NCBI RefSeq assembly: GCF_009377195.2
Contig: NZ_VJXX01000001.1
Span: 744,001-808,000 of the forward strand
Direction of reading: 5' to 3'
Source of the DNA: Arthrobacter bussei
GTDB lineage: Bacteria > Actinomycetota > Actinomycetes > Actinomycetales > Micrococcaceae
Length of the DNA stretch: 64,000 nt
Shown: piece after piece, positions 15,964 to 23,722 of the stretch
How positions within the stretch are numbered: the stretch's first letter is position 1
Layout of the letters: every line of letters begins with the position of its first letter
The notes under the pieces: generated by a model
What the model saw: only the letters and a program-made list of their open reading frames with translations
What the model was told of the DNA's origin: nothing
The model's database searches: none
Translations under genes and position numbers: made by a program

Positions 15964-16262
15964 TCAACGGCACGCCACAAGCATGCAGGAGGAGGTGAGC
16001 GGGAGCTGCTTCGGAGTCCGCTGGCCGAACGGCCCGTGCTCACCGAGGGCGTTCAGGCCCGCCAGCAGGTTCTTGACCTGCGACAGGCACTCCTTCCTCA
16101 CGGCCGCACCCTCCTGGATCCGGTCGGCACGGCTCATCGAGGACAAGACCCCTGATCCTGCTTCTTCGCGTCCAGCGGCTGCCGGCCCCGGTGCCTCCAG
16201 CCGGCCGGCACGGCACACGGGTCGACGCCGGAGGAGGACCGCGCCGGACCTTCTCACGATGC
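15964..16262 (-). pseudogene. Second VirB4-like remnant
   Basis: The minus strand reads PLDAKKQDQGSCPR, then in another frame KNLLAGLNALGEHGPFGQR, matching EPLDAKKQEQT and KNFLAGLNALGEHGPFGDV in the remnant at 12884-13901. About 50 bp (16024-16076) nearly duplicate 13413-13464. The order of the pieces is as in the larger copy, with internal deletion and frameshift, so this is a separate, more decayed VirB4 fragment. Confidence 0.6.
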
Positions 16263-16282
16263 ACCTGCGCCGCGGATAGGTG

Positions 16283-16303
16283 ATCGTCACGAATCGTTCA
16301 CGC
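16283..16303. promoter_or_regulatory. Possible GlnR-type site upstream of narK
   Basis: GTCAC (16288-16292), six bases, then TTCAC (16299-16303). Actinobacterial GlnR sites have GTnAC-n6-GAAAC half-sites; the first half fits, the second only partly. About 75-90 bp before the narK start. Weak support. Confidence 0.25.
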
Positions 16304-16375
16304 AGCGCGCCAAGACCTGAAACGCGGCCTCACTAGCCTCGGGGAAACGCTCGAACACCATCCCTGGAGGACTCC

Positions 16376-17779
16376 GTGAGCATCGACGAGGCAGCATCCC
16401 CCACCCTTGCCCCACCACCATCGGGCGTCACCGCGCTGACCCATCGCCCCGGCCGCTGGATCGACGGCTGGGATGCCGAGGACACCGCGCAGTGGAACGG
16501 CGTCGGCAGGTCCATCGCGAGACGCAACCTGCAGTGGTCCATCGCCTGCGAGTTCCTCGGTTTCGTGGTCTGGCAGCTCTGGTCCATCGTCGTCGTCTAC
16601 CTGCCGGCGGCGGGCTTCACCTTCACGACGTCGCAGATCTTCTGGCTGATCTCCATGCCGTCCCTCGTCGGTGCGACGCTGCGCATCCCCTACACCTTCA
16701 TGGTGCCGAGATTCGGCGGACGCAACTGGACCATCATCTCGGCCCTGCTCCTGCTCATCCCGGCCGTCGGACTGGCCCTGTGCGTCTCGAACCCGGAGAC
16801 GCCGTTCGGCGTGATGCTCGCCGTCGCTGCCCTCGCCGGTCTCGGTGGCGGCAACTTCGCCAGTTCGATGGCGAACATCACCTTCTTCTACCCTGCCCGC
16901 GAGAAGGGCTGGGCGCTCGGGCTGAATGCCGCGGGCGGCAACCTCGGTGCCGCCGTCGCGCAGTTCATGGTGCCGGTCGTGATCGGCCTCGGAGCGGCCT
17001 TCTCCCTGGGCATCCCCCTCGCCGGGTGGGTCTGGGTCCCGCTGATCCTGGTCGCCGCGTTCGGCGCCTGGAAGTACATGGACAACCTGTCGAACGCCAG
17101 GAGCGACCTCGCCGGATCCTTCGCGGCGGTCCGCGAGCCGCACCTCTGGATCATGGCGCTCCTCTACATCGGGACGTTCGGCTCGTTCATCGGCTTCGCG
17201 GGCGTCTTCCCGAAGCTGATTGCCGATTCCTTCCCGGCCTTCAGGACGATCGACATGCTGGGGATCAGCCTCACCCTGGCCTTCCTGGGCCCACTGGTCG
17301 GCTCGCTCGCCCGGCCGTTCGGGGGGCGTCTGGCGGACCGCTTCGGCGGTGCGATCATCACGGTGTGCGCCTTCGCCGTGATGGCGGCCATCGCCCTCAC
17401 CGTGGTCTGGACGCTGCCCCTGGGCAACTTCTGGCTCTTCCTCGGGCTCTTCCTGGTCCTCTTCACGGCGGCCGGCGCCGGCAACGGTGCCACGTACCGG
17501 ATGATCCCGATCATCTTCGCCCGGCGCGGCGCCGTGGGAGAGGCGGGTGAGGTCCGCGAGTCGGTCAGTACCGCCCGGAAGTCAGCCGCGGCCCTCGGCC
17601 TCATCTCCGCAGTCGGTGCCTACGGCGGGTTCCTGATCCCCCAGGTGCTCAACGCGTCGAACAGTGCCACCGGCAGCTATGACAACGCCTTCTACGGCTT
17701 CGTGGCCGGCTACGTCCTGATGCTCGCCGTCACCTGGTTCTTCTACCTCCGCCGCTCGTCCACGGTCGGCAAGGTCTGA
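16376..17779 (+). CDS. narK: NarK-type nitrate/nitrite MFS transporter
   Basis: 467 residues, about 12 transmembrane segments. Nitrate-porter signatures are present: GLGGGNFASSMANITFFYP after segment 4 and GLNAAGGNLGAAVAQF in segment 5, and a C-terminal glycine-rich motif in GAGNGATYRMIPIIFARR. The N-terminal 50 residues are cytoplasmic. GTG 16376 has GGAGG eight bases upstream. The nitrate reductase gene begins 3 bp after its stop, so transport and reduction are cotranscribed. It imports nitrate or exports nitrite; direction cannot be read from sequence. Confidence 0.93.
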   Translation: MSIDEAASPTLAPPPSGVTALTHRPGRWIDGWDAEDTAQWNGVGRSIARRNLQWSIACEFLGFVVWQLWSIVVVYLPAAGFTFTTSQIFWLISMPSLVGATLRIPYTFMVPRFGGRNWTIISALLLLIPAVGLALCVSNPETPFGVMLAVAALAGLGGGNFASSMANITFFYPAREKGWALGLNAAGGNLGAAVAQFMVPVVIGLGAAFSLGIPLAGWVWVPLILVAAFGAWKYMDNLSNARSDLAGSFAAVREPHLWIMALLYIGTFGSFIGFAGVFPKLIADSFPAFRTIDMLGISLTLAFLGPLVGSLARPFGGRLADRFGGAIITVCAFAVMAAIALTVVWTLPLGNFWLFLGLFLVLFTAAGAGNGATYRMIPIIFARRGAVGEAGEVRESVSTARKSAAALGLISAVGAYGGFLIPQVLNASNSATGSYDNAFYGFVAGYVLMLAVTWFFYLRRSSTVGKV

Positions 17780-17782
17780 TCC

Positions 17783-19960
17783 ATGCCGGCCCAGGTGGGA
17801 ACCGCGACGCACTGCCCCTACTGCGCACTCCAGTGCGCCATGACGGTCACGGCGGGCGCCGGGAGCGTCCGCGGGGACACCGGACGGCACGACGACGCCA
17901 CGATCGCGGGCCGCGACTTCCCCACCAACCGCGGCGGCCTGTGCCGGAAGGGGTGGTCGGCCGCCGACCTCCTCCGCCACCCGGACCGGCTCACCGCTCC
18001 CCTGCTGCGTGGACCGGACGGCGTGCTCCGGGAATCGACGTGGGACACTGTGCTCCCCCTCATCTCTCAACGCGTCCGGAGCATCCAGGCCGAGCACGGT
18101 CAGGATGCCGTCGCGGTCTTCGGCGGCGGCGGGCTCACCAACGAGAAGGCGTACACCCTCGGCAAGTTCGCTCGGCTGGCCCTGCGCACCTCGAGGATCG
18201 ACTACAACGGCCGGTTCTGCATGTCCTCCGCGGCAGCCGCCGGGAAACGTGCCTTCGGCGTCGACCGCGGCCTGCCGTTCCCCCTGGCCGACCTCGACGA
18301 CGCGTCGGTGGTGCTGCTGCTCGGATCCAATGCGGCGGACACCATGCCGCCCTTCATCCAGCACCTCCGCGGCGCGCAGGCGGCGGGCGGACTGATCGTC
18401 GTCGACCCCCGCCGGTCCGCCACCGCACGCCTGACCGGACAGGGGCAGGGCCTCCACCTCCAGCCCACCCCGGGGACGGACCTCGCGCTCCTGCTCGGGC
18501 TCGCGCACGTCGTCGTCGCCGAGGGTCTCGAGGACCGCGCCTTCCTCGCGTCCCGGACGCGGGGGTACGAGGACGCCGCCCGGGAACTGGCGCGCTGGTG
18601 GCCCGAGCGCGTCCAGGCCGTCACCGGCGTCCCGGCCCCGCTGATCCGCGCGACGGCGAGGCTCCTCGCCCGCGGCGCCCGCAGCGGGACGGCCGGCGGA
18701 CCCGGTGCGTACATCCTCACGGGGCGCGGCATCGAGCAGCACGCCGACGGCACGGACACCACCACGGCCGCGATCAACCTGGCACTGCTCCTCGGCCTGC
18801 CCGGCACCGCGGGAAACGGGTACGGCACCCTGACGGGCCAGGGCAACGGGCAGGGCGGCCGCGAGCACGGACAGAAGGCGGACCAGCTGCCGGGCTACCG
18901 CGGGATCACCGACCCCGCGGCCCGCGCGCACGTGGCATCCGTGTGGGGCGTGCCCGAGGTCGCCATCCCCGGACCGGGACTTCCCGCCGTCGAGCTGCTC
19001 GCCTCGCTGGGGCGACCCGACGGCACGCGCTGCCTCTTCGTCCACGGAGCCAACGTGGCGGTCTCGGCACCCGACGCCTCCGCGGTCATCGCGGGCCTGG
19101 AGTCCCTGGACCTGCTGGTCGTCTCGGACTTCTTCCTCTCCGAGACCGCTGCCCTCGCCGACGTCGTGCTCCCGGTGCTGCAGTGGGCCGAGGAGGAGGG
19201 CACCGTGACGAACCTCGAGGGACGCGTCCTCCGCCGCCGCGCCGCCGTCACGCCACCTGCCGGCGCCCGGAGCGAGCTGTGGATCATGCAGGAACTCGCG
19301 CGCCTGCTGGAGGCCCCCTCGGTGTTCAGCGAGGACCCGGAGACCATGTTCGACGAGCTGGCGCGCGCGAGTGCCGGCGGCCCTGCCGACTACTCCGGCC
19401 TCGACTACGCCGTGCTCGACGGCGGCTCCCCCGCCTACTGGCCCTATCCGACCGGCAGCACCGGCACGCCCCGGCTCTTTCTCGACACCTTCGCCCACTC
19501 CGACGGCCGGGCCGTCCTCGTCCCCGTCACCCCGCGCGCCGACAGTGCGGCGGCCCGCATCCCGGCGCCCCTGCTCCTCGCGACGGGCCGCCTGCTCGAG
19601 CACTACCAGTCGGGTACGCAGACGCGCCGCGTGCCCGAGCTGCTCGCCGCCCGGCCAGGGCCCCGCCTTGACCTGCACCCCGCCACGGCGCAGGGGCTCG
19701 GGATCGGCCAGGGAGACCCCGTCGTCATCACCAGCGCGCACGGCGAGGCGCAGGCCACCGCCCACCTGACCCCGGACCTCCGCCAGGACACGGTGTTCCT
19801 CGCCTTCCACTTCGCCGGCGCCGGGAACGCGAACCTCCTGACGGGCGGGCCGACCGACCCGGTCTCGGGCATGCCGGAGTTCAAGACGACGCCGGTGCGG
19901 GTGACCTGCCGCACCGCGCGCACCCGGAGGGACGGTCAGGCACAGGAGGTGTACGCATGA
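17783..19960 (+). CDS. nasC: Assimilatory nitrate reductase catalytic subunit (molybdopterin)
   Basis: 725 residues. The N-terminal [4Fe-4S] site is HCPYCALQC (Cys11, 14, 18) with a fourth Cys in GGLCRKGWS near residue 54. Molybdopterin oxidoreductase domain follows, with GGGGLTNEKAYTLGKFARL, YNGRFCMSSAAAAGKRAFG (Cys in position to ligate Mo), GQGNGQGGREHGQKADQLPG, and a C-terminal molydopterin-dinucleotide domain from about 600 (LLLATGRLLEHYQSGTQTRR). It reduces nitrate to nitrite in the cytoplasm. Immediately follows narK and overlaps the electron-transfer partner by 4 nt. No signal peptide, consistent with assimilation. Confidence 0.93.
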   Translation: MPAQVGTATHCPYCALQCAMTVTAGAGSVRGDTGRHDDATIAGRDFPTNRGGLCRKGWSAADLLRHPDRLTAPLLRGPDGVLRESTWDTVLPLISQRVRSIQAEHGQDAVAVFGGGGLTNEKAYTLGKFARLALRTSRIDYNGRFCMSSAAAAGKRAFGVDRGLPFPLADLDDASVVLLLGSNAADTMPPFIQHLRGAQAAGGLIVVDPRRSATARLTGQGQGLHLQPTPGTDLALLLGLAHVVVAEGLEDRAFLASRTRGYEDAARELARWWPERVQAVTGVPAPLIRATARLLARGARSGTAGGPGAYILTGRGIEQHADGTDTTTAAINLALLLGLPGTAGNGYGTLTGQGNGQGGREHGQKADQLPGYRGITDPAARAHVASVWGVPEVAIPGPGLPAVELLASLGRPDGTRCLFVHGANVAVSAPDASAVIAGLESLDLLVVSDFFLSETAALADVVLPVLQWAEEEGTVTNLEGRVLRRRAAVTPPAGARSELWIMQELARLLEAPSVFSEDPETMFDELARASAGGPADYSGLDYAVLDGGSPAYWPYPTGSTGTPRLFLDTFAHSDGRAVLVPVTPRADSAAARIPAPLLLATGRLLEHYQSGTQTRRVPELLAARPGPRLDLHPATAQGLGIGQGDPVVITSAHGEAQATAHLTPDLRQDTVFLAFHFAGAGNANLLTGGPTDPVSGMPEFKTTPVRVTCRTARTRRDGQAQEVYA

Positions 19961-21480
19961 CGGCCACGGGCGGATTCGCCGCCGAGCGGATCGTGATCGT
20001 GGGCTTCGGGCCCGTCGCCGCACGCCTCCTCGAACACCTCGAACACCTCGTCACCACGGGCGCCGTCGCGGTGACCGTGATCGGCCAGGAGCCGGAGCCG
20101 GCGTACAACCGCGTCCTGGTCGCGGATGTCGCCGTCGGCCGCACCCGGGAGGCTGCCATCCGGCTCGCGGACGCCTCGGCGCTGGCCGCCCTCGGCGTCG
20201 ACGTCCGGCTTGGTGCGCGCGTCACCCGGGTGGACCGGCCGTTCCGGCGGGTGCTGCTCGACGACGGTGGGAGCGTCGACTACGACCGCCTGGTCCTCGC
20301 GACCGGCTCGCGCCCCGTCCTCCCCCGGCTCGCCGGGATCGACGACGCTCTGCTGCCTGCCGGTGTCAGCTTCCTCCGGGATCTCGCCGACGCGCGGGCG
20401 CTCTCCTCGGCCATGGCCGCGGACCGGCGCATCGTGGTCCTCGGCGGCGGGATCCTCGGCATCGAGGCCGCCCTCGCCGCCGCCGAGGAGGGAGCACGCG
20501 TCACGCTCGTCCACTCCGGCCGCGCTCCGCTGGAACGCCATCTCGGCGACGGCGCCCGGGTCCTCGGAGCGGCGCTCGCCCGGACCGGTATCACCGTGAC
20601 GGGCGGTGCCTCGACGGGGATCACCCTGACGGACGGGCGTTTCTCGGGCCTCACCCTCGAGGGCGGCCTGCAGGTCGAGGGCGGGGCGCTGGTGATCGCC
20701 TGCGGTGTCCGTCCGCGGACCGAGCTCGCGGACGGCTGCGACCTCAACACCGCCGCCGGCATCCTCGTGGACCACGACCTCCGCGCGCTCGACACCCGGG
20801 ACATCTGGGCCATCGGCGACTGCGCCGAGGTGCGCTGCTGGGATCCCTCCTGCGCGGGGTGCTCCGGAACCACCGTGCCGCAGGGGCTGATCGGGCCGGG
20901 CTGGCAGCAGGCGGACCAGCTCGGGGCGGCCTTCACCGCCGAGCTCACCGGCGCCCTCCCGTCCGCCGCCGCCGGGCCGCCCGATCGGCGGGACCCCCTC
21001 CTGCTCCTCAAGGCCCGCGGTGTCGACGCCGTGACCGCCGGGGAGACCGACGCCGATCCCTGGTCCACGGAGCCCGGCCTCGACGTCGCCGTGTGGACCG
21101 ACACGGGCCACGGCCGCTACGCGAAGATGGTGACGCGCGACGGCGTCCTCACGGGACTGGTCTGCGTGGGAATGCCGCGGACCGGCGCCGAACTGGTGCT
21201 GCTCTTCGAGCGGGGCAGCGAACTACCGGCCGACCGCTCGAGCCTCCTGCGCCTCGACGGTGTGGAGGGAGGGGCACCGGCCCTCCGTCCGGGACCGGAG
21301 GCGACGCTGTGCCGGTGCGCCGGCATCACGCGGGGCGCGGTGGAGGCCTCCGTCCGCGCAGGCTGCACGACGGTGCAGGAGGTGTCCGCGGGGACCCGTG
21401 CCGGCACCGGGTGCGGAGGCTGCCACGAGGACATCCGGGCGGCGATCGAGCAGCACTACGCGGCGGCGGTGGCCCCGTGA
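19957..21480 (+). CDS. nasB: Nitrate reductase FAD/[2Fe-2S] electron-transfer subunit
   Basis: 507 residues. FAD-binding Rossmann motif IVIVGFGPVAARLLEHL (about 12-28), NAD(P)H-binding GGGILGIEAALAAAEEGARV (about 166-185), the ATG-like motif LVLATGSRP, and IWAIGDCAEV near 290. A BFD-like [2Fe-2S] domain at the C-terminus has CRCAGITRG and GTGCGGCHED (about 450-495). This is the NirB-N-terminal-like reductase found as partner of NasC-type nitrate reductases; it passes electrons from NAD(P)H. The two genes overlap by 4 nt (ATGA). It lacks the siroheme domains of NirB, so it is not itself a nitrite reductase. Confidence 0.85.
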   Translation: MTATGGFAAERIVIVGFGPVAARLLEHLEHLVTTGAVAVTVIGQEPEPAYNRVLVADVAVGRTREAAIRLADASALAALGVDVRLGARVTRVDRPFRRVLLDDGGSVDYDRLVLATGSRPVLPRLAGIDDALLPAGVSFLRDLADARALSSAMAADRRIVVLGGGILGIEAALAAAEEGARVTLVHSGRAPLERHLGDGARVLGAALARTGITVTGGASTGITLTDGRFSGLTLEGGLQVEGGALVIACGVRPRTELADGCDLNTAAGILVDHDLRALDTRDIWAIGDCAEVRCWDPSCAGCSGTTVPQGLIGPGWQQADQLGAAFTAELTGALPSAAAGPPDRRDPLLLLKARGVDAVTAGETDADPWSTEPGLDVAVWTDTGHGRYAKMVTRDGVLTGLVCVGMPRTGAELVLLFERGSELPADRSSLLRLDGVEGGAPALRPGPEATLCRCAGITRGAVEASVRAGCTTVQEVSAGTRAGTGCGGCHEDIRAAIEQHYAAAVAP

Positions 21481-21495
21481 GCGGGGAACGGGCGC

Positions 21496-22617
21496 TCAGA
21501 CGTGCAGCCGGTACCCCCGCTTGACCACGGTCTCGACGAGGTGCGGGTCGGGCAGCGACTTCCGCAGGCGGTTCACGTTCATGTCCAGTGCGTGCCCCGC
21601 CCCGGTGTGCGCGAGCAGGGAGGTGAGCGCGTCCCGGCTCAGCACCGCGCCGCGGGCGGAGAGCAGCGCCTTGAACAGCACCAGCTGCGCGGGGGCGAGG
21701 TCCACCTCGACGTCGTCGACCCGCACGGACCGGCCGCGCACCTCCACGTACCCGGCGCGCGTGCGGAGCTGCTCCACGTGGTGTTCCGCGAGGTGGTCGC
21801 ACACGAGGCGGATCAGCGCACCCATGCGGAAGCGCTCCGGAACGATCGGCTCGATCCCCGCATCGAGCAGGGGCTGCGCGGTGACCGGTCCCACGGCGGC
21901 GGCGAGGACGCTCCGCCGGAAGCGCCGGATCAGTTCCTCCTGCAGCCCCTGTTCCGCGGCGGTACTGAACAGCGCGTCGACGGCCGGTGCACTCGTGAAC
22001 GTCACGCAGTCCAACCGGCCCGCACACACGGCCTCGATGAGGCGGGGCAACCGCTCGGACCCCTCGGGCTTGATCCACCGGTAGGGCGTCACGGTGAGGA
22101 GGGCGGCGCCGGCTGCCCGCAGGCGTTCCAGCTGGTGCGCATCCGCGTAGGCGTGCAACTGCACGCCGATCGTCAGCCCGGCGAGGTCCTGCTCCAGCAG
22201 CTCGTCCACGAGCGTCGCCGTGGTCTCGTCGGAACTGATGCCGACGTCGTCGAGCCCTGCGGCACGCACCGCGCCCCGGGCCTTCGGGCCGCGGACGTAG
22301 ATGCGGCCGCTCCCGAGCACGTCCAGGAGATCATCACCGAGGCCCGCGGCGTCCGCGGCCTCGAACCAGCGGCGCATGCCGTACGCCGTCGTGATGAGGA
22401 AGAGATCGGGCCGGGCCTCGACCATGGCGGCCGTGTCGGCGAGCAGGTCGACGTCCTCGGCGATGGGCGCGATCTTCAGCGCAGGGGCGTGGAACACGGA
22501 GGCACCCCGCCGTTCCAGGGCGTCGATGAGGTCGCCGGAGCGTCGGTCGGACGTGACGCCGATCCGGAACCCGGCGAGCTGTCCGCCGGACGTGTCGACG
22601 CGGAGGGTCTCGGTCAT
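21496..22617 (-). CDS. nnaR: HemD-like/winged-helix protein, NnaR-type nitrate/nitrite assimilation regulator
   Basis: 373 residues. Residues about 15-270 are a uroporphyrinogen-III synthase (HemD) domain: RIGVTSDRRSGDLIDALERR, LFLITTAYGMRRWFEAA, VTFTSAPAVDALF and AAVGPVTAQPLLDAG. Residues about 285-370 form an OmpR-type winged helix (VDLAPAQLVLFKALLSARG, MNVNRLRKSLPDPHLVETVV, KRGYRLHV). In Streptomyces and mycobacteria, such NnaR proteins activate nitrate and nitrite genes together with GlnR; a ligand role for the HemD part is suspected. It converges on the nas genes and its start overlaps the SUMT stop by 4 nt, so it shares the nirB transcript. Confidence 0.85.
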   Translation of the reverse strand: MTETLRVDTSGGQLAGFRIGVTSDRRSGDLIDALERRGASVFHAPALKIAPIAEDVDLLADTAAMVEARPDLFLITTAYGMRRWFEAADAAGLGDDLLDVLGSGRIYVRGPKARGAVRAAGLDDVGISSDETTATLVDELLEQDLAGLTIGVQLHAYADAHQLERLRAAGAALLTVTPYRWIKPEGSERLPRLIEAVCAGRLDCVTFTSAPAVDALFSTAAEQGLQEELIRRFRRSVLAAAVGPVTAQPLLDAGIEPIVPERFRMGALIRLVCDHLAEHHVEQLRTRAGYVEVRGRSVRVDDVEVDLAPAQLVLFKALLSARGAVLSRDALTSLLAHTGAGHALDMNVNRLRKSLPDPHLVETVVKRGYRLHV

Positions 22618-23720
22618 GAGGCCAGCGATTCCGTGAGGCGGGCCAGATGCGTCGCTCCACCCTGCAGCTCCAGACCCACGCGCACCACCTCACCGATCAC
22701 GAGCACCGCCGGCGACTGGCAGCGTGCGGCGCCCGCTGCGGTCACGATGGTGGCGAGCGTCCCCGCCGTCGTCCGCTGCGACGCGCTGTAGCCGCGCTCG
22801 ACGACGGCGACCGGCATGCCAGGCCGCATCCCGGCGCGGCCGAGGCCCGCGACCAGCTGGGGCAGCGTCGAGACGCCCATGAGGACCACGATGGTCCCGC
22901 CGAGTCCGGCGAGGTGCAGGTGCTCCTCCTCGGAGAGGGGCGCGTGGCCCGAGACCACCGTGAACAGGTGGCTGACGCCCCGGTGCGTGACCGGGATGCC
23001 CGCCGCGGCCGGCACGGAGATCGCGGAGCTGACGCCGGGGACCACCCGGCACGGGACGCGCGCCTCCAGGCAGGCCGCGAGCTCCTCGCTGCCGCGCCCG
23101 AAGACGAACGGGTCCCCGCCCTTCAGCCGCACCACGTGCCGCCCCTCCCGCGCGTACCGGACGAGCAGGTCGTTGATGCCGGACTGCGGGACGCGGTGGT
23201 GCCCCGGCAGCTTGCCGACGTCGATCAGCTCCGCGGCCGGGGCGAGGACGGCGAGGTCCTCGGTGGGTGCCAGCCTGTCGTACAGCACGACGTCGGCCTC
23301 GCGGAGGGCGGCCGCGGCGTCGAGCGTGAGCAGGCCGAGCGCTCCCGGGCCGCCGCCGATCAGTGTCACGTGGCCGGGTCCCACGGCTGCGGCCTCCTCC
23401 CGGACGACCAGGACACCGGCGTCCCGGCAGCGTTCACGCAGATCCCCGGCGACGACGGTCCGGTCCGTGGCTGCCGGCCCCGATCCGGCAGCCACGGCCG
23501 GAACGTCCGCGGCAGGGGGCGCGAATCCGCCGCCATGCGCGCTCTCGACGAGGACGACGAGGCGCGCGCCCGCCAGGGCGCCGGGATGGAGCGCCGCGGC
23601 GCCGCTCACGCGCTCGACGTCGGCCCCGGCAGCGCGATACCGCGCGAGGACCCTGCGCGAGGCCTGCTCGGCCCCGACGACCACGATGCGCTGCCCTGCC
23701 AGATCGACCTCGAGCTGCAT
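22614..23720 (-). CDS. cobA: Uroporphyrinogen-III C-methyltransferase (SUMT) for siroheme
   Basis: 368 residues. The C-terminal 260 residues are a canonical SAM-dependent methyltransferase: VTLIGGGPGALGLLTLDAAA (SAM-site loop), VVLYDRLAP, VGKLPGHHRVPQ, RLKGGDPFVFGRGSEE, and the VPGVSSAISVPAAAGIPVTHR motif. About 100 N-terminal residues begin with a Rossmann-like strand RIVVVGAEQASRRVLARY but lack a complete NAD site or the SirC domain, so the CysG-type dehydrogenase activity is probably absent. It makes precorrin-2 for siroheme, the NirB cofactor. ATG 23720 starts 2 bp after the nirB stop. Confidence 0.88.
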   Translation of the reverse strand: MQLEVDLAGQRIVVVGAEQASRRVLARYRAAGADVERVSGAAALHPGALAGARLVVLVESAHGGGFAPPAADVPAVAAGSGPAATDRTVVAGDLRERCRDAGVLVVREEAAAVGPGHVTLIGGGPGALGLLTLDAAAALREADVVLYDRLAPTEDLAVLAPAAELIDVGKLPGHHRVPQSGINDLLVRYAREGRHVVRLKGGDPFVFGRGSEELAACLEARVPCRVVPGVSSAISVPAAAGIPVTHRGVSHLFTVVSGHAPLSEEEHLHLAGLGGTIVVLMGVSTLPQLVAGLGRAGMRPGMPVAVVERGYSASQRTTAGTLATIVTAAGAARCQSPAVLVIGEVVRVGLELQGGATHLARLTESLAS

Positions 23721-23722
23721 GG

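Noticed and set aside
17582-20023. 813-codon open frame on the minus strand opposite narK and the nitrate reductase gene
   Set aside because: Antisense shadow of strongly GC-biased codons; composition is Arg/Gly/Ala/Asp-rich with no domain, while the plus strand has clear enzyme motifs.
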